Notes: generated by a model from the sequence alone, not told the origin. DNA of 64,000 bases from Nematopogon swammerdamellus (GCA_946902875.1 OX336344.1:21225791-21289790); one strand, 5' to 3'. Positions 10,195-19,508 are shown, numbered from the stretch's first letter. Numbers and translations: made by a program.

Positions 10195-10460
10195 GTCCGC
10201 GTTAAACTGTAAGTCCCTTCCCTTTTTACCTTACTAAGTGGTAGGGTTACATGACCTACAACATAATACCCGTAAGCCCATAACACCCGGTGAACTAGGT
10301 GCCATGTCGCTTCCCTCCATTTAATGGCGGCTACGCTGGACTGGAACGTAAAACACGAACTATTTACATAGTCGTTTCGACAGATGTTGCGTTCAGTGCG
10401 GTGGTACCAACCCGGCCGGGATAAACCTTAGCACCTAGTAAGTTAAGAAAGGATTTCATG
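10195..10460. mobile_element. Two family A SINE pieces fused in opposite orientations
   Basis: 10195-10250 is in forward orientation (CGTTAAACTGTAAGTCCCTT, CTTACTAAGTGGTAGGG). From about 10256 the sequence switches to inverse orientation (CCATAACACCCGGTGAACTA through GGTGGTACCAACCCGGCC). Neither has the tRNA head. Confidence 0.65.
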
Positions 10461-10554
10461 TTATTAATACTAGAACTAAACCGAGGCGAGGGAACAATGA
10501 GGTGTCTCATACAGATTTTTATGATTATTTTATGTTTTTTTTATTGATTTAATT

Positions 10555-10790
10555 TTTGCTTTCAACTATTATTTTATAACTAAATTATTGTAAAACCTGA
10601 GTGCATCGACACAGGCGAAAGCCCAGTGGTGCACTCGGGACATCTATTAAATGTGGTTTTGTTTTCTATGTCTACTGCTCTTCTCCTTTTTTTTTCTAAA
10701 CCTTTTGTGACACTAACCTAGAATTAAGAAAATTAAATTGTACTAACGTTCTCAACAATAAAAAAATTTGGAATTTGGAAAAAAAATGGT
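10555..10790 (+). mobile_element. Dispersed repeat family J (LINE 3'-end-like)
   Basis: Contains GTGCATCGACACAGGCGAAA, CAGTGGTGCACTCGGGACAT, TAACGTTCTCAACAATAAAA and TTTGGAATTTGG. The same sequence occurs inverted at 12855-13070. Confidence 0.65.
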
Positions 10791-10907
10791 GCAGTCGACA
10801 GAATCAAATTTTCCTCACCTCGCGAAACCACGATCAATGATATGCAATATCAACAGATTTACTTGCTGTTTGCTTGAGTGTTTACAAGACTCAACTTTTT
10901 ATATATA

Positions 10908-11303
10908 ATCCGGTATGGGTGGTTGAGTCGGAGGGGCCAAAGCACATGCTCCAACCAGCCAATATCACCTCCGAGAAGGTAGGTGCCATACCGGAGACAT
11001 CCCTGGATTGCTGGCTATACTGGACTAGAGGAGACCACAACCGAGGCTGCTATGCGGCCATCTTACATCCAGTACAGTGGTACCAACCCAGTCGGCTACA
11101 ATTTGAGCCTACCACCTAGTAAGGGGCAAGGGAAGGGACCTACAATTTTACACCACACCGGTTCCGAACGGTGAAGCAGCAGGTGTAGGTATGCACGTAA
11201 TTTTTTTCGTCAGAAAAAACTCATTGGTACACGCCGACCGGATTCGAACCTCAGACCTCTCGCATGAGAAGCCGACGCTCAAACCACTCGGCCACCCGCC
11301 GCT
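10908..11303 (-). mobile_element. tRNA-Ser/Leu-like SINE, near full length (family B)
   Basis: The minus strand starts with a tRNA-like head ending at 11303: GCGGGTGGCCGAGTGGTTTG (A box), a long variable arm (GCTTCTCATGCGAGAGGTCT), then B box GGTTCGAATCCGG and GTGTACCAATGAG. The class II variable arm indicates descent from tRNA-Ser or tRNA-Leu. The body runs to CCCTCCGACTCAACCACCCA and an AT-rich end near 10905. Other copies are at 31652, 36530, 50697 and 50940. Confidence 0.82.
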
Positions 11304-11576
11304 TTTATCCCAATTTGCCTATCCAGTGACTCCAAAGCCCATGTTGTTGATACAGCAATATGCAGTGGTCCGGTTGCATATAAATCAGTCGCGGAAGTTC
11401 GAACCCCTAGTCTGTGCGCCGCTACACCGGGCTCTTGGGCGGGCGGGACCCCGTGGGCGGCCCGCCCTAGCGAGACCGTACTAGCCAGCCGGCGGGCAGT
11501 AGCGGGCTATACTCTGACGTATTCGATAAGTGACGACGATGTGAGGTAATATTTCAATATTGAACAGCTCTTACGT

Positions 11577-11804
11577 GAAACGAAACGAAACGAAACTAAT
11601 CAAGATGAAACGAAACGAAACTAAGCAAAATGAAACGACACGAAACTAAGCAAAATGAAACGAAACGAAACTAAGCAAAATGAAACGAAACGAAACTAAG
11701 CAAAATGAAACGAAACGAAAGTAAGCAAAATGAAACGAAACGAAAGTAAGCAAAATGAAACGAAACGAAACTAAGCAAAATGAAACGAAACGAAACGAAA
11801 CTAA
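11577..11804 (+). repeat. GAAAC-rich minisatellite, about 25 bp unit
   Basis: About nine units of CTAAGCAAAATGAAACGAAA plus CGAAA, with internal GAAAC pentamers. Variants include ACGACACGAAA and AAAGTAAGC. Confidence 0.92.
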
Positions 11805-11836
11805 TACTCAGAGGTAGGAATTACGCCCGCGTGCCA

Positions 11837-12216
11837 TTTTTAGGTTTTCGTATCCCGTACGGAAGCCTATTACTAAGCCTCCGCCGTCTGTCTGTCCGTC
11901 CGTCTGGCTGAGGGCTGTATCTCTTGAACCGTAATAGGTAGCCCGTTGAAATTTTCACAGAATATGTGTTACTATGGCGGATATAACAAAAAAATTAAGA
12001 AAGAAAAAAAAAATAAAATGTTAAAAATTAAGGGGGGCTCCCATACAAACAACGTGCGAAAAATCAATTAGTCACGCTACTGAATAATAGATGGCGCCAC
12101 AGGCTTTTATAAATTGCATTGTTGAAAGGCAAAAGATAGGCGGATATTATTGATAGCGGATAGATACGGAAACCTGCGTGCGCGAGTAAAACTCGCACTT
12201 GACAGATTTTTTTAAT
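11837..12216 (+). mobile_element. Family E copy between inverted GAAAC/GTTTC blocks
   Basis: TTTTAGGTTTTCGTATCCCG through AATAATAGATGGCGCCACAG to GCGCGAGTAAAACTCGCACT. It lies exactly between the GAAAC array (to 11804) and the GTTTC/GTCTC array (from 12239). Confidence 0.75.
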
Positions 12217-12238
12217 TGTGCAATAAACTTTATTTTCA

Positions 12239-12333
12239 TTTCGTTTCGTTTCGTTTTCTTTCGTCTCGTCTCGTCTCGTCTCGTCTCGTCTCGTCTCGTC
12301 TCGTCTCGTCTCGTTTCGTTTCGTTTCGTTTCT
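12239..12333 (+). repeat. TCGTT/TCGTC pentanucleotide array
   Basis: TTTCG pentamers flank about eleven uninterrupted TCGTC pentamers. The TTTCG parts are the reverse complement of the array at 11577. Confidence 0.95.
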
Positions 12334-12854
12334 AATGAAGAAATAGTTTGTTCTTCAAATATTTATTGAAGAATATATTTTTAATTCGCAATAATGCTTT
12401 AATAACACTCGTAAGCTTCGAGAACTTCAGACATTGTGTGCGTCTTACACTTTGCCGACTTTCTCAAAGTCAAATTTCGAACTCACTGAACCGCGTCAAC
12501 CGAGGCTTCCCGAATACTCGCCCCGCTGTTACCATAAACGGGTGACTCGGTTTCTCTCCGCTAAGTAATTAACTTGTGACCCCTCCTCTCCTCTCCCCCC
12601 CCCTTCCTTTCCCCGCTACCCCCCTTTTCCCCCGCTCCGACTGCCGAGCGGAAACCCAACTTGCGGAGGCGGAACATGGAATATTTTCATTAAGAAAATG
12701 GCGGTAATTTCGAACGACACAAACATGGCCGACACATAAAGGAAGTGAATTTTCTGGTGACGACGCACGTGCGGTCGCTGTGAGTTGCGACGTGTAAAAG
12801 GCACGTCTTCACAATTACCTTTTGGCACAGTGTTCACGTAGAATTGGTTCCAAA
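12334..12854. other. Unassigned stretch with a C-rich tract
   Basis: 12582-12635 is a C/T-rich tract (CTCCTCTCCTCTCCCCCCCC and similar). No gene or repeat family recognised. Confidence 0.4.
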
Positions 12855-13070
12855 TTCAAAATTCCAATGTTTTTATTGTTGAGAACGTTAGTAACAATTT
12901 CATTTTCTTAAGTCTAGGTTAGTGTCACAAAATGATTAGAAAAGAAAGAGGAGAAGAGTAGACACAGAAAACAAAACCAAATTTGATAGATGTCCCGAGG
13001 GCACCGCTGGGCTTTCGCTTGTGTCGATGCACTGAGGTTTTACAACAACAATTCAGTCATAAAATAATTA
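12855..13070 (-). mobile_element. Dispersed repeat family J, inverse copy
   Basis: The reverse complement of the 10555-10790 repeat: CCAAATTCAAAATTCCAATG, GTTGAGAACGTTAG, GTCCCGAGGGCACCGCTGGG and TTTCGCTTGTGTCGATGCAC. Confidence 0.65.
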
Positions 13071-13784
13071 TCATAAAAAATCTAAAAATATCTAGTATAA
13101 GATAGATAATATACAATGCTATCTAAATAATATGTATTATAATAACTTAAAATAACTTTTTTTTAAGAAAACCAATATGAGAATCGTTCTTTGTAATGCC
13201 AGCGCGCCTGTGTGACAATCTCCCACCGGCCACCAGAACATCTACATCTTTTGCCAAATTCAAAATGTGTCTGAAAGACTTTTGTATCTCTCTAAAGAAT
13301 AAAGGTGTGGGAGGTGCTACATCGAACGAACGAAGCGGAATATTCAGACAAGGTTATCGGAACACATCAGGGCGATGAAGAACAACGAATTCCATAATGG
13401 CAGCCATCTGTGAGCATGCTATGCACAGTGGCACAAATAATTGAATTCGATTCGACAAAACCAAGTACGATATCAGTGGAAAACCACTATGAGAGAAACA
13501 AAATGTGATACCTACACGTTTGGTTCGAGAATCCATTAAAATTTCCAGACATGCCAATTTCAACAGAGAAGACAGCATGGTACTCTCATGGTCGTGGGTT
13601 CCTTTGCTGGCGAAGCACGGCTCAGGTGGTAACCAGCATCAAGTTCTGGCAGCCATAGTGACACAGACATAGACACAGTCAGCTACGTGTGCACCGATCT
13701 TTTTCAGCAAGAAATGACTAACTTACCCGCATCGGCCGAACTACCCTCTCATCACTACAATCTACGTCAGCGACGACCGGCAGT

Positions 13785-14138
13785 TTTTTTTAATGGAAAC
13801 TGACACTGTTGGCTACATCACCTACAATATCCGTGATGTCAGGCCATAACACCGAGTGAACTAGTGCCATGCCAGTGCTTCCCTTCATTTCATGTCGGTT
13901 ACACTGAACTGGAAGGAAAACACGAACTATTTACATAGCCGTTTCAACCGACGTTTTGTTCAGTTTGGTGCGTTCAGTGCGGCGTTCGGTGGTACCAATC
14001 AGGCCGGGATAAACCCTAGCACCTTGTAAGGTAAGAAGGGACGGTCAGCCTCCAACGGTCACCCATCCAAGTACTGACCGCGCCCAGGGTTGCTTAATAT
14101 AACAGTCGACCGACCGCACCACTGAGCTACCGAGGCTG
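13785..14138 (-). mobile_element. Family A SINE, full length with tRNA-like head
   Basis: T-run, GGAAACTGACACTGTTGGCT and the body, then the inverse of a tRNA-like head: GGTCACCCATCCAAGTACTG, CCGCACCACTGAGCTACCGA and GGCTGA. Read on the minus strand, the A box is TAGCTCAGTGG. It contains a local duplication (GTTCAGTTTGGTGCGTTCAG). Inserted in the Penelope-like fragment. Confidence 0.85.
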
Positions 14139-14195
14139 ATAGTTGACATCTGACTGGACGACGTGTCGGGTGACCTCCAGGTCGTCGCAGTTCCG

Positions 14196-14250
14196 CGAGT
14201 CCTGAGAATGTCCTCTGAGTGAGGGACGAAACGTCGACGAATGTAAGTCG
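14196..14250 (+). ncRNA. Hammerhead-ribozyme-like motif in Penelope 3' region, copy 2
   Basis: GTC, CTGAGAA, stem II GTCCTC/GAGGGAC, then GAAAC GTC GAC. The order is stem I (GTC/GAC), CUGA-type core, stem II, GAAA, a minimal palindromic stem III (ACGT) and the cleavage-type C at 14235. Relative to the consensus CUGANGA, one core base is missing, so it is probably inactive. Compare the copy at 49540-49592. Confidence 0.5.
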
Positions 14251-14489
14251 CTAATACTGCGTGACCGAAAACATTACGATAAAAGCCTTAAACGAACAGA
14301 TTTATAGAACGCCATACAATCTAGTTTGACGCCACCATCCGCAGTATCGGTACAAACTAACCTACATACATCCTTAACCACGACCGTACCGCACAGAACC
14401 CAGCATAGAATACTTTGACAAGCCTCTCAAAGTGCCTTGCGCCACGCACATTTTATGAGACGCGACTCACTCAAGTCGCCACTGAAGTG

Positions 14490-14710
14490 TAGGTGAGACT
14501 CCAAATAATTGGAGCCGCGAGTTGGCAGCGCTTTTACTGGAGTTCGCTTACGTGCCCGGCGTTCAGATGACGGCCCTCTCGTTAATGGCTCAACTTGTCC
14601 CGCGTCACTGTGGCGCTACGATGGGTATAGCTGGCGGTTTTATTAGTGCCGGCGCTCTTGGTTGGATTGGTCGTTTGTTTAGCACTGCGTTCGCGTGGGC
14701 AGAATGCTAA
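14490..14710 (+). CDS. Unidentified open frame with hydrophobic segments
   Basis: An open frame of about 73 codons ends at TAA 14708-14710. It reads GETPNNWSRELAALLLEFAY, then VPGVQMTALSLMAQLVPRHC and GATMGIAGGFISAGALGWIG. There are at least two stretches hydrophobic enough to be membrane helices. Codon usage is balanced and GC-richer than the neighbourhood, and no repeat family here explains it. There is no convincing ATG start (the first in-frame ATG is internal) and no clear splice site. It could be a relic of a transporter exon, transferred DNA or a chance frame. I do not recognise it. Confidence 0.3.
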
Positions 14711-14734
14711 GTTGGATAACTCATGGAATTACAC

Positions 14735-14863
14735 ATACATAAATATTTTTAATTAGAAAAATGCAAAGCGAAAATCATTGAAAAAAATACATCCCGGCCA
14801 GGATTCGAACCTGGAACTCTGGCTTGAGCCGCCAACGCGATAACCAACTACGCCACCGGGACA
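14735..14863 (-). mobile_element. tRNA-headed SINE (family C), second copy
   Basis: The minus strand reads TGTCCCGGTGGCGTAGTTGG (acceptor strand and A box), CGGCTCAAGCC (anticodon-type loop) and CCAGGTTCGAATCCTGGCCG (B box). The acceptor-type stem GTCCCGG/CCGGGAT pairs, and a T-run follows. There is no U at position 33 of the loop, so it is a SINE head. Confidence 0.75.
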
Positions 14864-14867
14864 CATT

Positions 14868-15178
14868 ATACATAGACATACCACACGCCAATCGGGGTAA
14901 GCAGAGTGGTCGGTGTTGTACTGCAAGTGCTCTTGTGAATTACAGAAAAATACCGGCCATCACGTTTAACAATGTATTAGGACAACATAACTATCAAGCA
15001 GCAAGTCAGGCACTAAGACCCACCTGCACCGTGAAGGACCGTACCAAGGTGAGAGGTGGGTACCCTGTCGCCCTTTAGCACGGCACCTTGTCCTTGTCTC
15101 TTCTCCGCCTTTTACGACATGCAGGGGAAGAGATGCAGTAGGGCCATTCGTTTTAAGTACCGGACCCACACAGTAGGT
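14868..15178 (-). mobile_element. Family D retroposon copy
   Basis: ATAGACATACCACACGCCAA, CAATCGGGGTAAGCAGAGTG, GGTGAGAGGTGGGTACCCTG, CCTTTTACGACATGCAGGGG and CCCACACAGTA. It directly follows the family C SINE. Confidence 0.8.
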
Positions 15179-15624
15179 ATTACTTATGGAAGTGCAGATG
15201 AGAAAGAAAATGAGAATGGGAAATAAAACAGGAATGAAAATGGAAAGGGAAATTGGGATGAGAACAGAAATCGGAGTTTTTAATCTTTAAAGAAACAGTT
15301 GTTCAGCGTAACTGTTTGTTCAGTGCCAATTCATGGTTATCTGCAAATAGTTACCACAGTCACGGTGGGTGTCGTTGAAAATGTTCACGTTTCCAATCAT
15401 AATTTTATTTCATGATTTTTTATTAATTTATATTTAATTTTTCATTGTGTTTGACATTAATTAAGTCCCGAACGATGGTAGTCGGGGCATTCTGGGTAAG
15501 AAGCTGTCCAGGGACGTTGGATTCATTCATAGAGTCCAAGGTGAAAAGAGCGTCTTGAAAATTTGGGATCCTATGCCTCCTATCCTATGATTTTTCACGC
15601 TGGCCCAATTGCTTCTTCCTCCTT

Positions 15625-15790
15625 ATAAAGCATAAGTAAGACTGGTGATGGAATATTGCCGTGATCTTTGGGGGGTGTTTCCCTGAGTACCTTCTTTCAG
15701 CCTTGGATTCTATTCAGCGACGAGCCCCTCAGCCTCTGCGACGATGTTACTGGCGATGGCGACTGTTGATGGCGGATGGCAGGGAATAAG
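15625..15790 (+). mobile_element. Jockey/CR1-like LINE ORF2 fragment (family L)
   Basis: Reads YCRDLWGVFP, then EYLLSALDSIQRRA with shifts. This is the region upstream of the C-terminus (cf. EYCSHLWDASAKYQLAPLDS at 52690). It ends with GGGAATAAGGGATGTAAGTT, shared with the copies at 56098 and 57645. Confidence 0.6.
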
Positions 15791-15836
15791 GGATGTAAGT
15801 TCCTCAGAGCAACTCCCGTGATGAAAATGCACGTAC

Positions 15837-15954
15837 CTCCTTATGCAGCAGTCGCACGTGGATAGTGGCCACGTCGCTCACTGGCTCTCCTTGATCAGTG
15901 ACGTAGTAAACCAGCAGTGAGCTCGTAGGTGCCATGTCAGCTATCACAGGGAAC
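15837..15954 (-). CDS. Exon of an A2M/thioester-protein family gene (MG5-type motif)
   Basis: Minus-strand exon of 118 bp. The acceptor is TTTGTTTTGTTCGCAG before GTTCCC, and the donor is AAGGAG followed by GTACGT. The frame starts after one base of a split codon, is open throughout and ends in phase 0. It encodes FPVIADMAPTSSLLVYYVTD, then QGEPVSDVATIHVRLLHKE. The pattern (F/I)-x-(V/I)-x-x-x-MAP-x-x-x-LLVYYV-x-(D)-G-E-x-V-x-D is diagnostic of the alpha-2-macroglobulin superfamily (A2M, TEPs, CD109, complement C3-like). It lies in the macroglobulin domain just before the bait/MG6 region. These are secreted or GPI-linked proteins that trap proteases or opsonise microbes in insect haemolymph. 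The next exon in the same phase is at 5951-6096. The exon upstream must end with two bases of a codon; I could not identify it. Confidence 0.85.
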
Positions 15955-15994
15955 CTGCGAACAAAACAAACATTCAACTATTATTATGATGTTA

Positions 15995-16310
15995 TTTGTG
16001 ATTTTAGAGAGATTGAGAAAGGAATACTTCGGTGGTTCGGTTATGTTGTGGAAGAATGGATGATAGGAGACGAACGAAAGGAATTCATAGAGCTAATGTA
16101 AGTGGAAGAGTCGGGAAGGCTAGACGCACGCACTTGGATCAGATCGGGTATGTGCTCAAAAAGGGTCAAAAGCGTAGTACCCGTAACCGACGAGCGTGTA
16201 TGAAGAACATTACGAGAGTAGTGGCAGAGGTGTGCAAGGATCGTGGCACGTGGAGATCTGTTGCCTCTGCCTAACCCATTTGCAAATAAGCGTGACGCTA
16301 TGTATGTATG
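15995..16310 (+). pseudogene. LINE ORF2 C-terminus, RTE-like, ATGT-tailed
   Basis: Reads LRWFGYV, then after a shift SGRVGKARRTHLDQIGYVLK, KGQKRSTRNRRACM and DRGTWRSVASA, stop. A GACGCTATGTATGTATGT tail follows. The LRWFGHV...GR(P)RR...RGxWRS ending is typical of RTE/LINE C-termini. Copies are at 24950-25200 and 36735-36900. Confidence 0.7.
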
Positions 16311-16454
16311 TACCTATGACTGTAACATGCAGCACGACAGTTCAGAATATGTAGTATCTGTTTATAAGTTTTGAGAACATACGAGTACGTCGCGATATTT
16401 TTTTTTACGAATCAAACAAATTGATCTATATTTAAAGTTTTAGCCTCATTGCAG
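16311..16454. other. Unassigned short stretch
   Basis: No feature recognised. Confidence 0.3.
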
Positions 16455-17487
16455 CCGGCACCCTTATTACGATAATGGTGCTGATGTTGCGACTGGTGTT
16501 GATGTTGCGACTGCGACGGACAAAATTGGTATTACGTTATTGCGACCGGTCCCGCGGACCGACATCAAAGGTTGGTTGTTGGTTCAGGTAAGGTGCCAAA
16601 TTTTGAAAGAAACTTGTAAAATGTTACTACGAATGGTAAAAGTATATATTAAAATCAATAATAAATAACGTATGTTACTTTTAACATGCCAAATATAGGA
16701 ACATAAAGCAATGATAATTAATACAAGCGATTGAACAAATTATTTATTGTGTTACGGATTGCTTAGGAAAGGCGTTTCTGCCTGCACGGCGGCGCGGCGG
16801 TCTGTCGGGCGGTGTATGTATACATACTGATATATACACATAAAGATATGATGGCGGCCGCTTTCATGCTATCTCACTCATATCGTGTGCGTGAATTCAA
16901 TGCAGGAGGTTGTGGGTTGTAATCGTGAGTGTGGTATGCTACAAAGTTATTTCTGATATAAAAATATTTTGTCTCGAAAAAAACATTTCTGTTACAAAAG
17001 TTATTTAGCTTCACATACAGAATAACCTCCCGAAGGCGTATTATATTCTTTGAGTGGGCATTTGCAACACCGTATATTGTCACTTGTATTATAATTTCTA
17101 TGACGCAGAAGACCAAAATGTGTTATTATCAACTAAAACTTCAAAATTTTTTGTTATTCCTATTACAATATAGATAATTCTATATAGATGATAAATATGG
17201 GCGTCGTCGGCTCAACAATCCATGCTGACGGCGCCAAGTGTCTCGCGTACCAATAATTAAAAAGGAGGGAGGGACGGAGGGAGGGACGGAGGGAGGGACG
17301 GAGGGAGGGACGGAGGGAGGGACGGAGGGAGGGAGGGAGGGAGGGAGGGAGGGAGGGAGGGAGGGAGGGACGGAGGGAGGGACGGAGGGAGGGAGGGGGG
17401 GAGGGGGGAGGGAGGGAGGGAGGGAGGGAGGGAGGGAGGGAGGGAGGGAGGGAGGGAGGGAGGGAGGGAGGGAGGGAGGGAGGGAGG

Positions 17488-17553
<66 letters not shown>

Positions 17554-18055
17554 CTTTATTATTCCTATTATATATTCTATAATATATATGATATAAATTC
17601 AAGACCAAGTTAAAATTATATACATTTAATAAATACTATTAAAATACAAAATTTACTACAACAACATAATTCAAACAATATAAATAAACATACGTTACTT
17701 ATTTTACCCACTATAAATAAACCTATACGATGTCACCACCAAAAACACAGAAAAGATCGTCGCTCGTTAGCCGTGAATGGTGCTATGATGCTGCTCAGGA
17801 GGAGCATCACGGATGACAGCTCGCGGGCTGCGGTCGGTCGCAAGTTTGACAGTTGTGCGACTGCAAATGCGATCGTAATTCCAATATGCAGTAAAATGTA
17901 TGACACATCTGCGGACTGATACCGCAATACCAGTTGCACGGACTGGTTGCATTCCAAAATCGCATAAAACAGTCGCCGAACTGTCAGATTTGGAGCTACG
18001 GACAGCTACGGACCGGTCCGGCGGACCGGTTGCATTATCGTAATAAGGGTGCCGG
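16455..18055. mobile_element. Possible DNA transposon or composite with 23 bp inverted ends
   Basis: CCGGCACCCTTATTACGATA plus ATG at 16455-16477 is exactly inverted at 18033-18055. Both ends are followed internally by CCGGTCC(C/G)GCGGACCG palindromes (16548-16562 and 18013-18029). No transposase is visible inside. A flanking duplication is not evident. It could instead be two independent solo copies of one MITE family. Confidence 0.4.
17264..17549 (+). repeat. 286 bp uninterrupted purine tract (GGGA)n, GGGACGGA variants, then (GA)n
   Basis: One purine-rich strand is broken only by C in the GGGACGGA units. It starts with alternating GGGAGGGA and GGGACGGA blocks, then (GGGA)n, then (GA)n from about 17494 to 17549. 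Long open frames on both strands are artefacts of the repeat. Confidence 0.97.
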
Positions 18056-18127
18056 TCCATGTGCCTTGCGGCCCATTTAACCACGTTCGGATTATCAGGT
18101 TATAGTCAGGAGTTATCTGGCAGATAA

Positions 18128-18527
18128 CTTTTTTTTTTTTTTTTTTTTTTTTTTTATGGAACCTGACACGGTTGGCTACATCACCTACAACATCCGTGAT
18201 GTCAGCCCATAACACAGGGTGAACTAGGTGCCATGTCAGTGCTTCCCTTCATTTCATGTCGGCTACACTAAACTGGACGGAAAACACGAACTATTTACAT
18301 AGCCGTTTCGACCGACGTTTCGTTCAGTGCGGTGGTACCAACCCGGCCGGGATAAACCCTACCACCTAGTAAGGTAAGAAGGGAAGGGACCTACAGTTTA
18401 ACGTGGAATCCGAACCACGGTCAGCCTCCAACGGTCGAGCGGTCACCCATCCAAACACTGACCGCGCTCAGCGTTGCTTAATAACAGTTGACTAACCAAC
18501 CGCGCCACTGAGCTACCGAGGCTGACG
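18128..18527 (-). mobile_element. Family A SINE, full length
   Basis: A T-run of about 26 (inverse poly-A), TATGGAACCTGACACGGTTG, the conserved body, then the inverse tRNA-like head ending CCGCGCCACTGAGCTACCGA and GGCTGAC. On the minus strand, A box TAGCTCAGTGG and B-box-like GGTTCGGATTCC are about 70-80 bp apart. Confidence 0.9.
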
Positions 18528-18618
18528 AATTTTCTTATCCCTTAGTCGACTTTTACGACATGCGACGGGAAGAGATGCAGTGGGGCTATTCTTTTTAAGT
18601 ACCGACCCCACACGGTAC
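18528..18618 (-). mobile_element. Family D 5'-terminal piece joined to a SINE
   Basis: CTTATCCCTTAGTCGACTTT, TACGACATGCGACGGGAAGA, GTGGGGCTATTC and CCCCACACGGTAC. Only the last 90 bp of the element (in this orientation) are present. Similar joins occur at 29858 and 31886. Confidence 0.65.
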
Positions 18619-19007
18619 AAACGTACATTTAACTCCTGTCAAATGAATAGGAATGTCGCTTTAACTGACAAATAACTACGGCTTTTAGTTTTTTACGACT
18701 ATTCGGCCTAATCCTAATAGAATAGTTTTTACGACATACACAAGGAGAGATTCTGTGCGAGCGGGCTCTTCTATAAAGGCAAATTTTGATGTGGAATCAC
18801 TTCTCACTCATGTGGTACAAGGTGGGATGCATGTAAGCTACAATATCACGTCACCGACACGAAACATCTACCGGGAAAATGGTCAATGCTCAGTTTCTAA
18901 TTAACGCACATGCAACACGCATATCAGCAAAATTAGGAACGTGACGCATATACAATAATACAAAAAAATATTATTACCTATTATTTTCAGGCACAGTGAG
19001 TAAATTT

Positions 19008-19218
19008 TAACCGACTTCAAAAAAGGAGGAGGTTCTATGTTCGGCTGTATGTATTTTTTTTTATGTATGTTCAGCAATATCTTCCCCAATTGTGAACCGA
19101 TTTCGATGATTCTTTTTGTGTTCGGTTCAGTCTAGCTCCAAGGTCCCATTGTTTTTTGGTGAAGATCGGATTGGAAAGCGAGGCGGAATCGCGAGGCTGA
19201 AGGCCGAGCGATTCCGCC
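19008..19218 (-). mobile_element. LINE 3' end (family I)
   Basis: TTTTAACCGACTTCAAAAAA and GGAGGAGGTTCTATGTTCGG, then GTGAACCGATTTCGATGATT and GTCCCATTGTTTTTTGGTGA. This is a common lepidopteran LINE 3' UTR in inverse orientation, truncated where the fold-back at 19221 begins. Confidence 0.7.
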
Positions 19219-19220
19219 GA

Positions 19221-19508
19221 GTACATTAATAGCAAATAAAAATTACTAAAAAACTGTGAAATAAAAAACTATTTAAAAAAATATAAAAACCGCCTTCAAA
19301 AATGTATGAAATAAAAAATTAAAAATCGAACCCTAGAGTTGAAGGCGGTGGTGCTAAAGCAAGCAAAAATAACCGACCGCCTTCAACTCTAGGGTTCGAT
19401 TTTTAATTTTTTTATTTCATACATTTTTGAAGGCGGTTTTTATATTTTTTTAAATAGTTTTTTATTTCACAGTTTTTTTTAGTAATTTTTATTTGCTATT
19501 TTAAGTAC
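19221..19508. mobile_element. Fold-back element with arms of about 130 bp
   Basis: Left arm 19221-19349 (GTACATTAATAGCAAATAAA ... CTAGAGTTGAAGGCGGT) and right arm 19376-19508 (ACCGCCTTCAACTCTAGGGT ... ATTTGCTATTTTAAGTAC) are near-perfect inverted copies with a 26 bp spacer. There is no coding capacity. An RNA from either strand would form a very long hairpin. Confidence 0.9.

Larger units (their letters stand above)
13300..14290 (+). pseudogene. Penelope-like element fragment: GIY-YIG end, 3' region, SINE insertion
   Basis: With frameshifts, the plus strand encodes a GIY-YIG-type endonuclease remnant. It reads YIERTKRNIQTRLSEHIRAM, then KNNEFHNGSHL and MHSGH, and later HANFNREDSM, VLSWSWVPLLAKHG and HHYNLRQRRPAV. 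The YIGxTxRSxxxRxxEH pattern followed by a FNRE(D)S and YNLRxR end matches the C-terminus of Penelope-like retroelements, and it parallels the fragment at 49545-50180. A family A SINE (13785-14138) sits just after the YNLRQR codons. Beyond it lies a 3' region with a hammerhead-like motif. It has many stops and shifts and is a dead copy. The catalytic glycine of YIG is changed to E here. Confidence 0.72.

Noticed and set aside
11577..12333. CRISPR-like regular repeat
   Set aside because: Direct minisatellite without unique spacers in a eukaryotic context; not a CRISPR array.
17180..17608. Overlapping 142- and 114-codon frames (Pro/Ser and Gly/Glu repeats)
   Set aside because: Pure products of the (GGGA)n and (GA)n simple repeat.
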